Below are positions 1-7,016 of a stretch of DNA of 28,772 nt, in pieces; the stretch's first letter is position 1; each line of letters begins with the position of its first letter. A program made the position numbers and the translations under genes. The DNA comes from a virus: positions 1 through 28,772 of the IMG/VR virus record IMGVR_UViG_3300007276_005193; one strand, given 5' to 3'. Under the pieces are notes generated by a model. That model did no database searches and was not told the DNA's origin. It was given only the letters and a program-made list of their open reading frames with translations.

Positions 1-761
1 ACCTTAGCTCCTTTTAAAGCTGCATGGAAATCTCCTTTAGTAATCTTCTCTTGAATAACATTAAAAGTTCTCCATAAGTCATCTCCTTTATCAGCATCAC
101 GTTTTGGCTCTAGAATATCTACTAAGGTTTCTTGATCGTACTCAAAGTCTTTTGCCTTGTCCGAGTCAGGAGTAATTCCAGCTCGTACTAACATAGCATC
201 AAGAGCTAATTTTTCTCTCTGTTCCTTCGTTAATATTTTACTCTTCATCTTATTTAGTACCTCTACCTTATTAGGTAAGTCCAGTACAGCCTGTGATATT
301 ACATTTCTCAACTCTTCGAAGGTATATCCTTTATGTTTGATTTTAAAGTCTGAGAATTCCTCATCAGCTACTACGAGTCCGTTAGAGCAAACTAGCCTGT
401 ATATTCCTACAGAGAATTTAAACGCCTGTAATCCGTCATGACTATTTGATAGAATAATTCTTGGAAATGCATCATCTCCATCTTTACTCTTAATCATGAT
501 GTCTGGGTTCTGAAACGTAACCATATGCTTAGAAAAGATAGTATCCTTACCTCTATTCTTACGCATGGCTGCTGTAACTGGTTTCCAGCCTAGTTTACCT
601 AGATCGTCTATAATTGTTTCTGTATTTACAAATAAGTATTTATTTGTAACGTTTGGATTTGTTGGAGCAGTTTCAAATGCTACAGGACAAATCTCTTTTA
701 CTTGGTCTTTTGTAAGGTAAGAACCTAACCCTTCGTTAAAATTTTGAATTAAATCTGACAT
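1..761 (-). CDS. DUF932-family phage protein, 3' end outside window
   Basis: An open frame runs from ATG at 761 to the left edge, giving at least 253 residues with no stop, so the C-terminus is missing. The translation contains the stretch NSHDGLQAFKFSVGIYRLVC followed by SNGLVVADEEF, and later LWRTFNVIQEKITKGDF. These are typical of the DUF932 (DUF945-like) family carried by many phages and plasmids. The biochemical role of the family is not established. The gene is separated from the next upstream gene by 66 bases holding a strong promoter-like signal, so it probably starts its own transcript with a leader of roughly 30 nt. The family call is recognition by eye and is fairly firm; the function is unknown. 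Confidence 0.8.
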   Translation of the reverse strand, partial: MSDLIQNFNEGLGSYLTKDQVKEICPVAFETAPTNPNVTNKYLFVNTETIIDDLGKLGWKPVTAAMRKNRGKDTIFSKHMVTFQNPDIMIKSKDGDDAFPRIILSNSHDGLQAFKFSVGIYRLVCSNGLVVADEEFSDFKIKHKGYTFEELRNVISQAVLDLPNKVEVLNKMKSKILTKEQREKLALDAMLVRAGITPDSDKAKDFEYDQETLVDILEPKRDADKGDDLWRTFNVIQEKITKGDFHAALKGAK

Positions 762-794
762 AACTTTTATTTTATATTAATTAAACTTCCTATA

Positions 795-827
795 CCTAAA
801 GATAAGAATAAATAAGGTAGTAGGCAA
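795..827 (-). promoter_or_regulatory. Bacteroidetes-type promoter upstream of the DUF932 gene
   Basis: On the minus strand, TTG (827-825) is followed by exactly 20 nt and then TATCTTTAGG (804-795). This matches the Bacteroidetes housekeeping pattern TTG-N19/20-TAnnTTTG. The same pair recurs at 1626-1658, 2750-2782, 10495-10527 and 20659-20690. The -33 element sits directly behind the stop codon of the 63-residue gene. The expected start lies about 30 nt before the ATG at 761. Confidence 0.7.
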
Positions 828-1019
828 CTATTTCTCTATTATTTCTACATCATCTACTGTTCTCACTACTAGATAATGTCCGTCGTGTTTAAGTACGTGG
901 TTGCAGTGTAACCTCTCCATCCACGCCTTTAGTCCCTCCATGTTATTGTTTACTTGAGATACTTTAATCGATCTAACTAACTGGTAGTACTTGTCGTTGA
1001 ATTGTATTAGCTTAACCAT
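828..1019 (-). CDS. Small hypothetical protein, 63 aa
   Basis: The translation is a compact mixed-charge protein with no signal peptide, membrane segment or recognised domain. It begins MVKLIQFNDKYYQLVR and contains two adjacent valine/aspartate-rich strands near the end (VVRTVDDVEIIEK), suggesting a small alpha/beta fold. Its ATG lies 13 nt inside the preceding gene in a different frame, which is the usual coupling in this genome and supports translation. It is the last gene of a three-gene run that starts at the 1626-1658 promoter. I do not recognise a family. Confidence 0.6.
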   Translation of the reverse strand: MVKLIQFNDKYYQLVRSIKVSQVNNNMEGLKAWMERLHCNHVLKHDGHYLVVRTVDDVEIIEK

Positions 1020-1309
1020 TTCCTAACTTCTTTTTGTAGTAAGTAAGTATCTATTGCTTTGTCCGGTTCTTCCTGCTCTCTGTAAAACTCCAAGCAAGTC
1101 TCTAATGCTATCTCCCATTGTGTTGATGGTAGCGTTATATCGTAAGCGATTTCAACATTTTCAAAGGAGACGTTAAATAGCTCTGCCGTCTTCTTCTGGA
1201 ACTTATATGCTTCGTTTATAGCTTCTGCGATAGCATCTGTAATGGTGATATCTTTTGACTTAAACAGTCTTTCGAACTCATCCGTGTTCTGGAAATGTAA
1301 TTTTTTCAT
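1007..1309 (-). CDS. Conserved phage hypothetical protein, about 100 aa
   Basis: The best start is the ATG at 1309, which gives MKKLHFQNTDEFERLF. The frame can be extended to 1348, but only with a TTG start lying inside the upstream gene. The protein is acidic and mostly helical, with DAIAEAINEAYKF in the first half and WEIALETCLEFYREQEE followed by KAIDTYLLQKEV in the second. That layout resembles a small protein often seen in T4-like and marine phages next to the gene encoded just upstream here. No catalytic motif is visible and the function is unknown. It overlaps the following 63-residue gene by 13 nt. Confidence 0.7.
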   Translation of the reverse strand: MKKLHFQNTDEFERLFKSKDITITDAIAEAINEAYKFQKKTAELFNVSFENVEIAYDITLPSTQWEIALETCLEFYREQEEPDKAIDTYLLQKEVRKWLS

Positions 1310-1323
1310 GAGTTTCTTGTTTT

Positions 1324-1623
1324 TTATTTTTTGTTTATCTCTTTCCAATACTCCATTGTAACAAACTTCCCAGAATCAATCTGCGTAACTTCAATATTTG
1401 TATCGTATACATAAGTTGGACCGTAGTACTCATAAGTTCTCATTGGTACATTTACGTTTCCGAGTTCAGTCCTAACCGGCTCTGTAATTCGTCTCTTAGT
1501 ATCGAACGACCTAAACTCTCTAGAACTAGCTCTTCGCCACTCTCCTTTTAAAAGTACTTCTAGTAGACCTGAAGTATTAAAGTCGTATTGTATTTTAACT
1601 GTATTTCCTCTTTTTTCTCCCAT
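1324..1623 (-). CDS. Conserved phage hypothetical protein, 99 aa
   Basis: This soluble protein, probably beta-rich, has the segment GLLEVLLKGEWRRASSREFR followed by SFDTKRRITEP. I recall this arrangement from small uncharacterised proteins in large myovirus-type phages. It has no cysteines, signal peptide or membrane helix. The ATG at 1623 lies only 4 nt beyond the -7 box of a strong promoter-like signal, so its mRNA would be almost or fully leaderless. It heads a short unit with the 100-residue and 63-residue genes. Function unknown. Confidence 0.7.
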   Translation of the reverse strand: MGEKRGNTVKIQYDFNTSGLLEVLLKGEWRRASSREFRSFDTKRRITEPVRTELGNVNVPMRTYEYYGPTYVYDTNIEVTQIDSGKFVTMEYWKEINKK

Positions 1624-1625
1624 AA

Positions 1626-1658
1626 CCTAAAGATAGTAATAATACTTCTATTTTGCAA
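1626..1658 (-). promoter_or_regulatory. Bacteroidetes-type promoter, probably leaderless
   Basis: TTG (1658-1656, within GTTGCAAAA), N20, then TATCTTTAGG (1635-1626) on the minus strand. Only four bases (GGTT) separate the TATCTTTA box from the ATG at 1623. If the element lies at about -11 to -4, transcription starts at or within a base or two of the start codon. Confidence 0.75.
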
Positions 1659-1666
1659 CTTTATTT

Positions 1667-2320
1667 TTATAATTTTTTAAGTAATGATAGCCCGTCTCTC
1701 AGCCATTCAGGATTTCCTTCTGCTTCCCATTTAATTAGATCCTGTTTAACTATTTCAAATCCATAATCTTCTGCTATGTTTTTAAATGTAGCAATGGTCA
1801 TATTTGATCTTCCCGCAATATTCTTAAAGTTATCATCATTACCTTCAGATATATTTGCGTGGTGTATCCAGCAATAACCGCCTGATTTTAAGACTCTTGA
1901 TATTTCTTCTATATAGCAATCTATAACTTCTTCATGCATGTGGACAAAAGAATCAAATGAGAATACAAAATCCTTAGACTCATCCTCAATACTTCTTAGA
2001 TCTCTACCATTTCCTACATGATAACCAGAGATTTGATCTCCGTACCTTTCTTTACACCTAGCAATACATGTATCACTAAGGTCTAAAATTTCTAGATCTA
2101 TACTGCTTTCTAGAAGCTTCCTTGTCATTCGGCCTCGGCCAGGAGCAATCTCTAGTACGTTACCTCTTATGTAAGTAGATACTCGAGGCTGGATAATTTC
2201 TTCCCATAGCTTATCTGTATTTTCAAAATGAGTAGACCATTCTTCGCCATCATTTTCCCAAACAGATACGTTGTTCCAGAGCTCATAGTTCTTATTTATA
2301 TTAAACTTCAACTTACCCAT
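1667..2320 (-). CDS. Class I SAM-dependent methyltransferase
   Basis: This 217-residue protein has a Rossmann-type methyltransferase core. Motif I is VLEIAPGRGR (residues 55-64), which binds S-adenosylmethionine. The acidic end of strand beta-2 is in LEILDLS (Asp80), the motif IV region is FVFSFDSFVHM (about 118-128), and VLKSGGYCWIHH (about 143-154) is the usual post-motif strand. This is the Methyltransf_11/25 type common for small molecules, sugars and lipids rather than for DNA, since no DPPY or PCQ motif is present. It lies near the glycan gene cluster but is not directly joined to it. A sugar or glycan O-methylation role is possible but only inferred. It starts 6 nt after the stop of the 79-residue gene. 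Confidence 0.85.
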   Translation of the reverse strand: MGKLKFNINKNYELWNNVSVWENDGEEWSTHFENTDKLWEEIIQPRVSTYIRGNVLEIAPGRGRMTRKLLESSIDLEILDLSDTCIARCKERYGDQISGYHVGNGRDLRSIEDESKDFVFSFDSFVHMHEEVIDCYIEEISRVLKSGGYCWIHHANISEGNDDNFKNIAGRSNMTIATFKNIAEDYGFEIVKQDLIKWEAEGNPEWLRDGLSLLKKL

Positions 2321-2326
2321 GTCTTT

Positions 2327-2566
2327 TTAAGTTGTTAGTGGTGAAGTATCATGCCATATCCATCCTAATACTAAATGTGTCAGTTTTCTATGAAACCAAT
2401 TTGGTTTTTTAAATGTAGAGAAATACAACCCACTTCCTTTACCAATCTCCCAATTACCAACGTAGTTAGGTAAGGTAGTACCATATGTAAATTTAGGTAA
2501 GGTAGTACCTGTGTCTGGTAATGGTACTTTTTGCCAATCTTTAGTTCTATTCATTTTAACACTCAT
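2327..2566 (-). CDS. Small hypothetical protein with a tandem 9-residue repeat, 79 aa
   Basis: The protein contains two adjacent copies of a nine-residue unit, GTTLPKFTY and GTTLPNYVG. They are encoded by a 17-nt exact DNA repeat (2466-2482 and 2493-2509) spaced 27 nt apart. The second half is rich in aromatic and basic residues (FKKPNWFHRKLTHLVLGWIW). It has no signal peptide, and the one hydrophobic stretch is too short for a clear membrane span. It lies between the 51-residue gene and the methyltransferase with small gaps. I do not recognise it. Confidence 0.6.
   Translation of the reverse strand: MSVKMNRTKDWQKVPLPDTGTTLPKFTYGTTLPNYVGNWEIGKGSGLYFSTFKKPNWFHRKLTHLVLGWIWHDTSPLTT
2466..2509 (-). 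repeat. 17-nt direct repeat inside the 79-aa gene
   Basis: The plus-strand sequence TTAGGTAAGGTAGTACC occurs at 2466-2482 and again at 2493-2509, a spacing of 27 nt or nine codons. It keeps the reading frame and produces a tandem peptide repeat. Confidence 0.85.
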
Positions 2567-2579
2567 ATCTGTATTCTAT

Positions 2580-2735
2580 TTATCTTTTGTATACTCGTAA
2601 TTCTCTAGATTCTAAATGGACTTTAGCAGTATATATATCTGGTGAATATTTCTTTTTTAACTGATTAATCATCCATTTGTTCTGCATATAGTTATGCATT
2701 GACTTTTCACTCCTAAATACTCGTTCTACTATCAT
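2580..2735 (-). CDS. Small basic hypothetical protein, 51 aa
   Basis: An ATG at 2735 opens a 51-codon frame that ends in TAA at 2580 and fills the gap between the 79-residue gene and the promoter at 2750-2782. The translation (MIVERVFRSEKSMHNYMQNK at the start, ending SRELRVYKR) is basic and mostly helical. A strong promoter-like signal ends about 15 nt upstream, and no other frame fits the gap, which supports it as real. Family unknown. Confidence 0.6.
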   Translation of the reverse strand: MIVERVFRSEKSMHNYMQNKWMINQLKKKYSPDIYTAKVHLESRELRVYKR

Positions 2736-2749
2736 CTCTTTTATATTTA

Positions 2750-2782
2750 CCTAAATATACGAATAATTATAGTAGTTTGCAA
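2750..2782 (-). promoter_or_regulatory. Bacteroidetes-type promoter
   Basis: TTG (2782-2780, in GTTGCAAAC), N20, then TATATTTAGG (2759-2750) on the minus strand. It lies just past the stop of the 206-residue membrane protein gene and 15 nt before the ATG of the 51-residue gene, giving a leader of about 10-12 nt. Confidence 0.7.
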
Positions 2783-2789
2783 CTAATAG

Positions 2790-3410
2790 TTAGTTATCTT
2801 TAATATCAAATATCCTGAATTTTATAAGGTATCTATTTGTAGAGGCTCCAGTCATAAAGTTTAGATAGTAGTCTTTAAATATTTTTTTAGTAAAAGAATA
2901 CCTAAAGTATTTAGTACCTTCTACTTCCCAAGTTACGGATTGAGTACCGAGTTTGTATTTGTTTCTCCAAGTTCTACACGAAGAACCACCCGTACTTACC
3001 TTACAATTTTCGTTTTCCCATGGACCTTGTTTAGGTGTCACACTCTGTATATAGTTCCAACATCCGTTTCTAATCACACTCCATCTATAAGCTAGTATAA
3101 ACTTTTGGAGTTCATTCATTTCCCAAAACCTATCATAGTCAGGAACCCACTTACCTTGGTCATCTCTTTTCTTAACTAACTCATATAAACCAAATGTAGC
3201 ATTTAGGTAATGTTCATCATCAGTTCCTTGCCACCCAGTTCCTTCTGTGTCAGCAGCAAACCAATACCATTTAGATCTAAACGAACCAAATCTATTTATC
3301 CAATTATACCTTCTGTTCGGGTATACGAAAAACGGGTATACAAATATTCCGGAGAATATAATTAGTACTAGTATTTTTAATTGTCCTAATATAAATCTAA
3401 TGTACATCAT
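2790..3410 (-). CDS. Membrane-anchored aromatic-rich phage protein (paralogue A)
   Basis: This 206-residue protein has one N-terminal membrane helix (about residues 5-28, with LKILVLIIFSGIFVYPFFVY), then a soluble domain unusually rich in Trp, Tyr and Phe. It shares an ordered set of motifs with the 209-residue product of 18177-18806. Both have WKWLW/SKWYWF just after the helix, a RN-x(2-3)-WN element in the middle (RNGCWNY here, RNTIWNL there), and a C-terminal FRYSF/FRYSY followed by a hydrophobic run to a KF ending. The two are therefore probably distant paralogues. The family looks like small phage inner-membrane proteins of unknown role. A cell-envelope or exclusion function is possible but unproven. 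Confidence 0.65.
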   Translation of the reverse strand: MMYIRFILGQLKILVLIIFSGIFVYPFFVYPNRRYNWINRFGSFRSKWYWFAADTEGTGWQGTDDEHYLNATFGLYELVKKRDDQGKWVPDYDRFWEMNELQKFILAYRWSVIRNGCWNYIQSVTPKQGPWENENCKVSTGGSSCRTWRNKYKLGTQSVTWEVEGTKYFRYSFTKKIFKDYYLNFMTGASTNRYLIKFRIFDIKDN

Positions 3411-3433
3411 AGCTTTGTGTTTTATTCGTATGT

Positions 3434-3583
3434 TTAAAATAAATCCAGGAAAGATGTTCCTATATTCTTTTCTCTAAGTTTTTCGTTTTGTTCTGATTGT
3501 CTGACTAGATCGTCAGCAACTCTCCTCTCAAGAGGTTTCTTTTTTTTAAAGGTAGAGAACTTACCTGCTTTTTTCTTTGACAT
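3434..3583 (-). CDS. Small lysine-rich hypothetical protein, 49 aa
   Basis: A 49-codon frame runs from ATG 3583 to TAA 3434, between the HNH nuclease gene and the membrane protein gene. The first 20 residues are strongly basic (MSKKKAGKFSTFKKKKPLER), and the rest is a charged helix ending in SFLDLF. The basic head suggests nucleic-acid or membrane-surface binding, but nothing more can be said. It starts 12 nt after the HNH stop codon, as expected for an operon member. Confidence 0.6.
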   Translation of the reverse strand: MSKKKAGKFSTFKKKKPLERRVADDLVRQSEQNEKLREKNIGTSFLDLF

Positions 3584-3595
3584 AGCTGTGTGGTG

Positions 3596-4231
3596 TTATT
3601 GACGACTTATGTATTGCGATCCTGGTTTTTCTTCCTCCTGGTACAGCCCTAACTCTTTTAAGTGACTAATGTGATGTTCGTCAAGTTCCCAATCTATTTC
3701 CTCTACGTTTCTATCTAAGTAATCCTCTGCCACCTCTACTTGTTGGTCTGTTATAGGAGATATAGCGTATAAGAAAGAGCAATTATAGCATAAGAAATGT
3801 ATATTATCTAAGTTCCAGTTTTTCTTATTGCCGTCTCTATGGTGGAGCATTAACGGTACTTTCGTATCAAGTACTCTTCTTTCTGTGAATCCGCAATGAG
3901 AGCATTGTTCGTCTATAAGAGCTTCAAATATAATTCTCTGCTTAATTTTCTTAGGGTCGAAATGTTCTGCAGGAGTTCTACCTTCTATAAGGTCCATAAT
4001 AGGCGGTTCTTTTCCGCTATTAGATAAAAATTTAGGAATTCCTTTACCAGCTTGGTTTTTATGGAGTTCGTATAAGGTCTTGCCTGTTTCTTGATCTGTG
4101 TAGTTCTTGGCGTATTTCTTATAGTGGGTAAAAGATACATGAAGATATCTAGCAGCTGCACGGTTTGACCTTGTCATCTTAGTCGCTCTCTCTATATCTT
4201 CCTTCTTTAGTATCTTTACTGGTCTACCCAC
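3596..4231 (-). CDS. HNH endonuclease with N-terminal HTH domain
   Basis: Residues about 11-40 (EDIERATKMTRSNRAAARYL and on) form a helix-turn-helix of the kind that reads DNA. Residues 110-151 form a zinc-stabilised HNH module: Cys110-x2-Cys113, His130-His131-x-Asp133, Asn140, His145, and Cys148-x2-Cys151. The His-His pair and His145 would hold the catalytic metal, and the four cysteines would bind structural zinc. This architecture fits a free-standing homing-type or phage-defence nuclease acting on DNA. The start is GTG at 4231 (MGRPVKILKK); no ATG fits before residue 19. It sits among small genes with no interrupted partner in view, so its target is unknown. Confidence 0.85.
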   Translation of the reverse strand: MGRPVKILKKEDIERATKMTRSNRAAARYLHVSFTHYKKYAKNYTDQETGKTLYELHKNQAGKGIPKFLSNSGKEPPIMDLIEGRTPAEHFDPKKIKQRIIFEALIDEQCSHCGFTERRVLDTKVPLMLHHRDGNKKNWNLDNIHFLCYNCSFLYAISPITDQQVEVAEDYLDRNVEEIDWELDEHHISHLKELGLYQEEEKPGSQYISRQ

Positions 4232-4244
4232 TTTCTATACCTTT

Positions 4245-4634
4245 TTAATAGTCGATACCTTCTACCTCGCCTGTAATTCCTTCTGGGTCTTCATCTTCAT
4301 GCTCGTCTTCATCAGAGACATCATCGTCCTGTAACCTATCGAGTTTCTCTTTCTGTGACTGTACTTCTATTGCTTCGTCTTTATCGAAGTCTAGTACTTC
4401 CAAATTAACTTTCCTACCTGTAAGCTCTCCTGCTTTTTTAGCTATTGCTCTAGCTTGGCTTTGCTTCATTATAATAATGTCGTTGTATGTATGGTCTCCA
4501 GAACCTTCTACAGTAGTGATTCCTACTACAGGTTCTTCAGATGAGCAACTTATACATACATGGTAGCCTAACTCTCTTCTCTTCTCTGGAAATTCATTGC
4601 CGCATTTAGGGCAGATAATCATTTTTAAATTCAT
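4245..4634 (-). CDS. Zinc-ribbon protein with acidic tail, 129 aa
   Basis: A four-cysteine ribbon is formed by CPKCGNEFPEKRRELGYHVC and a following ISC: Cys-x2-Cys, 16 residues, then Cys-x2-Cys. It resembles the zinc finger of DksA/TraR-like proteins (GYHVCISC), but the coiled-coil part of DksA is absent. Residues about 50-85 include a short helical segment (QSQARAIAKKAGELTGRK). The C-terminus is highly acidic (DDDVSDEDEHEDEDPEG), which could mimic nucleic acid. There are two possible starts, ATG 4634 and ATG 4622, and the second leaves only the ribbon start. A role in transcription or protein contact is an inference. Confidence 0.7.
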   Translation of the reverse strand: MNLKMIICPKCGNEFPEKRRELGYHVCISCSSEEPVVGITTVEGSGDHTYNDIIIMKQSQARAIAKKAGELTGRKVNLEVLDFDKDEAIEVQSQKEKLDRLQDDDVSDEDEHEDEDPEGITGEVEGIDY

Positions 4635-4649
4635 CTATAACCTTTTATT

Positions 4650-5051
4650 TTATTTTAATTCTAGGATAACATTCCATACATCCTCAGGAGTTCTGAAGCT
4701 TACTGTTCTTTCTTCTTTATTTTGTTCTACTATAATTGTTCCGTCCCATTCCTTATCAGGAGCTAATTGATATAAGTACATCTGTATTAATTCTAGTTGT
4801 TCCTTATTAAAAGCTAGTTTAAATAGGTTTTCTATTACAGAAAAGAATTGATCTTCATACAGCGTCATATCCATACCTATCTCATCTACCATAAAATCTC
4901 TTCTTTCATCTATCTTCTTTAATTCGCTAAGTATATCTTTAAATATCGCTTTATTCATATCCTCTCTATTAGGTTCAGTAGTACTAATTCTATAACTAAC
5001 ATCTATATTAGATTTTAGAATTTTCCGTATTTTATCTTTTAACAACTTCAT
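4650..5051 (-). CDS. Hypothetical helical protein, 133 aa
   Basis: The protein is soluble, mostly helical and acidic. It opens with the basic helix MKLLKDKIRKILKS and contains FSVIENLFKLAFNKEQLELI in the middle. No cysteine, signal peptide or known motif is seen. Its ATG lies inside the last codons of the 50-residue gene (20-nt overlap), which implies translational coupling. It is followed by the zinc-ribbon gene after 15 nt. Its position suggests it belongs to the unit that starts at 5557. Function unknown. Confidence 0.65.
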   Translation of the reverse strand: MKLLKDKIRKILKSNIDVSYRISTTEPNREDMNKAIFKDILSELKKIDERRDFMVDEIGMDMTLYEDQFFSVIENLFKLAFNKEQLELIQMYLYQLAPDKEWDGTIIVEQNKEERTVSFRTPEDVWNVILELK

Positions 5052-5184
5052 ATAGCTTTGTAAATATTTCTTTTTTTAAGTCTTTAATCTTAGAGAATAT
5101 TTCAATAGCTTCTTCTTTATTTGAAGCAACTATTGTCTTTATAAACTCTTTACCTTCTCTAACCTTAAAACTATATTTGCTCAT
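5032..5184 (-). CDS. Small hypothetical protein, 50 aa
   Basis: ATG 5184 opens a 50-codon frame ending in TAA at 5032. It overlaps the end of the 128-residue gene by 14 nt and the start of the 133-residue gene by 20 nt, so it bridges them. The translation (MSKYSFKVREGKEFIKTIVA, then NKEEAIEIFSKIKD) looks like two strands followed by a helix. The pattern resembles the 58-residue product of 5610-5786 and may be a distant relative. Unknown function. Confidence 0.6.
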   Translation of the reverse strand: MSKYSFKVREGKEFIKTIVASNKEEAIEIFSKIKDLKKEIFTKLYEVVKR

Positions 5185-5557
5185 CTTCTTCTGCTTCTGG
5201 TTGGGTTGGGTTTTGACCTGCTAATGCTTGTCTTACTATTTTATCAAAATACTCTATGTAAACAAAAAATCCTATAATTGTCTTATCTTTTAGGTTTCTA
5301 TCTCTCTCTACTCTCATCCCGTACTCTTCTAACCCTGCTTCTAATCTTGTCTCTAGTTCGATAGCAATATCGTTTTGTTCAGTTTGACTAATTTGACCAA
5401 AAGTTGTTGGTATAAATTGTATCTTCAATCCTTTCTTATTCGGGTCTTCGTTTACATCAACCTTTAACATAAATTGATGTCCAGCAAACTTTACTTTAGC
5501 TGATTCAGCTATAACTTGCTTAATTGTTTCTAGTATTACTTTTTTATTTGTTTTCAT
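5171..5557 (-). CDS. Hypothetical phage protein, 128 aa
   Basis: The protein has a soluble alpha/beta pattern, with an N-terminal helix (KKVILETIKQVIAESAK), several amphipathic strands, and a disordered Pro/Glu tail (NPTQPEAEEDEQI). Segments such as IAIELETRLEAGLEEYGMRV and TIIGFFVYIEYFDKIV recall uncharacterised phage proteins encoded near structural or assembly genes, but I cannot name a family. Its ATG at 5557 follows a TATCTTTA box by only 4 nt, the same spacing as at other promoters here. It is followed by overlapping small genes. Confidence 0.65.
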   Translation of the reverse strand: MKTNKKVILETIKQVIAESAKVKFAGHQFMLKVDVNEDPNKKGLKIQFIPTTFGQISQTEQNDIAIELETRLEAGLEEYGMRVERDRNLKDKTIIGFFVYIEYFDKIVRQALAGQNPTQPEAEEDEQI

Positions 5558-5561
5558 TTAA

Positions 5562-5569
5562 TAAAGATA
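5562..5569 (-). promoter_or_regulatory. Possible promoter -7 box at the 128-aa gene
   Basis: TATCTTTA on the minus strand ends 4 nt before the ATG at 5557, exactly the spacing seen at 1626 and 10497. No TTG lies 19-20 nt upstream (TAG or TTA there), so the -33 half is weak. The call rests on the -7 box and its position. Confidence 0.4.
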
Positions 5570-5609
5570 TGAATAATTTATATGGTATACTAATAAATAG
5601 CTTGTTATT

Positions 5610-5786
5610 TTAGCCAAATAACATTTGTTTCTTGTCGCTGTTCCCCTCCTCTAGTATCTGATGTCCTACTACGCTTTTGTTGTGTGCGTACTCTCTTATT
5701 GCTTTCTGTATATTATCTGTTACGAATTTAAACTCATATTCATATCCGTCTGCCTCTTTAAATAGTACTGTATATTGTTTTTTCAT
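5610..5786 (-). CDS. Small hypothetical protein, 58 aa
   Basis: ATG 5786 overlaps the TGA stop of the upstream glycosyltransferase (ATGA), and the frame ends in TAA at 5610. The protein starts MKKQYTVLFKEADGYEYEFK and continues with a helix around NIQKAIREYAHNK and a final VGHQILEEG. It looks like a small two-layer fold of the kind found as accessory peptides in phages. The ATGA overlap strongly supports translation. It is the last gene of the glycan operon. Confidence 0.65.
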   Translation of the reverse strand: MKKQYTVLFKEADGYEYEFKFVTDNIQKAIREYAHNKSVVGHQILEEGNSDKKQMLFG

Positions 5787-6997
5787 AATGTAATTAAAGT
5801 GTTTTGGTATTCATTCATTTGTATTATATCTATAAATAGATTTCCTAATTGAAAGCTTCCTACTTCTCCGTTGTCTTGAATAATTTCAGAGAGCTGCTGT
5901 ATATATGTAAAGTCTTGTTGGTTAAAAGAAGCTGCGTCTAATCTTATTAGAATTTCATTATTTTTTTCATTATCATAAGGCTTTATTCTTTCGCTCAAAT
6001 CATACAAAGTACTATTTTTTTCTTTTTCAAAGTAATCGATAGTAATAACCTGCATATCATCCTCGATATATATACTACTACACCAAGGTTCTAACAGTTC
6101 TAATAACTTAGAGTTACAATTTTTAACAACCAATCCAATATCGTACTTAGCAGGGACTATAGGCTTCATATATTCGTCGTGCTTGCAGTAGTGTCCCCAT
6201 TTACGAATAAACTCTCTAGTTGACTTCTGATTTTGCTTCAGCCACTCATCTGTCTCTCTGTTCTTCATGAACACTTCGCCATTTGGGTTTCTCTTTGCTC
6301 CGTCTGCAAATCTCGAACCTCTACAAGTCATATGATAAACAAAACCCTTCCATGTTTGAATAAACTTAATACCATTCAAATGAAAACGATTAAATATGTC
6401 TGTATCTTCTTTTGATTGAGGAGCAAATATGGGATCATGTCCTCCTATTTCCTGAAAGTCTTTCTTCCAAAATGCCCAAGGTGCAAATATGCCTTCGGTA
6501 GTAGGTACTCTATCAAATTGCTCTACTCTATCTTTTATATACTGTAGTAGTTCTTTTTCTTTAAACTCTTCTGGTTCAATTCCAAAATCTTGAAGAACTT
6601 TTTCTGGGCCTGGTGGATGTAACGGTGGTTCAATTCTAGTAAGTGATACTATTGTTTTTTCTTTAAGTTCTTTTTCAATAGCATCTAAACTGTCTGGGCA
6701 TAGGTACATGTCTGCATGGTATATCATACATATATCGTTTGTGGCTACTTCATTAACTAATGTATCATATAGTATTGTATGACCTAAACGAGTCGGTCCT
6801 TCATTTCTAATTGCTTTGAAATGAGAGTCTTTTTTCATCATTTCTTGACACCATTTCCATGTACCGTCCTTATCACTAAAGTCATCTGCTACACAGATTT
6901 CTACTTCGTGGTCGCCTTGGTTTTTACGAATTGAATCGTAAGACCATTTAAGGTATTTAAGGTTGTTTCTAGAGGGCTGTATTATAGATATTTTCAT
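5783..6997 (-). CDS. GT2-family glycosyltransferase
   Basis: This is a 404-residue GT-A enzyme. Residues 1-8 (MKISIIQP) and 32-41 (VEICVADDFS) form the nucleotide-sugar binding strands of family 2. HADMY at about 94-98 takes the place of the DxD metal site, and a Trp-rich acceptor region follows (PWAFWKKDF, GGHDPIFAPQSKEDTDIFNR). The last 130 residues are an extra domain with no clear match. It would move a sugar from a nucleotide donor to an acceptor in the cytoplasm. It lies at the end of a cluster with an aminotransferase, an acetyltransferase and other glycosyltransferases, 19 nt after the previous gene. Donor and acceptor cannot be read from sequence. Confidence 0.85.
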   Translation of the reverse strand: MKISIIQPSRNNLKYLKWSYDSIRKNQGDHEVEICVADDFSDKDGTWKWCQEMMKKDSHFKAIRNEGPTRLGHTILYDTLVNEVATNDICMIYHADMYLCPDSLDAIEKELKEKTIVSLTRIEPPLHPPGPEKVLQDFGIEPEEFKEKELLQYIKDRVEQFDRVPTTEGIFAPWAFWKKDFQEIGGHDPIFAPQSKEDTDIFNRFHLNGIKFIQTWKGFVYHMTCRGSRFADGAKRNPNGEVFMKNRETDEWLKQNQKSTREFIRKWGHYCKHDEYMKPIVPAKYDIGLVVKNCNSKLLELLEPWCSSIYIEDDMQVITIDYFEKEKNSTLYDLSERIKPYDNEKNNEILIRLDAASFNQQDFTYIQQLSEIIQDNGEVGSFQLGNLFIDIIQMNEYQNTLITL

Positions 6998-7016
6998 AAG
7001 TTATACTAATTGATTT

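Noticed and set aside
157-441. Plus-strand reading frames, including 157-441, 3247-3477, 8444-8867, 14401-14670 and 18265-18576
   Set aside because: Each lies wholly opposite a well-supported minus-strand gene with recognised motifs or coupling, and the translations are low-complexity or Ser/Leu/Tyr-rich, as expected for antisense frames.
1007-1348. Longer form of the 100-aa gene starting at 1348
   Set aside because: The codon there is TTG and lies inside the preceding gene; the ATG at 1309 gives the conserved-looking MKKLHF start.
2466-2509. Start of a CRISPR or tandem array
   Set aside because: There are only two copies, in frame inside a coding sequence.
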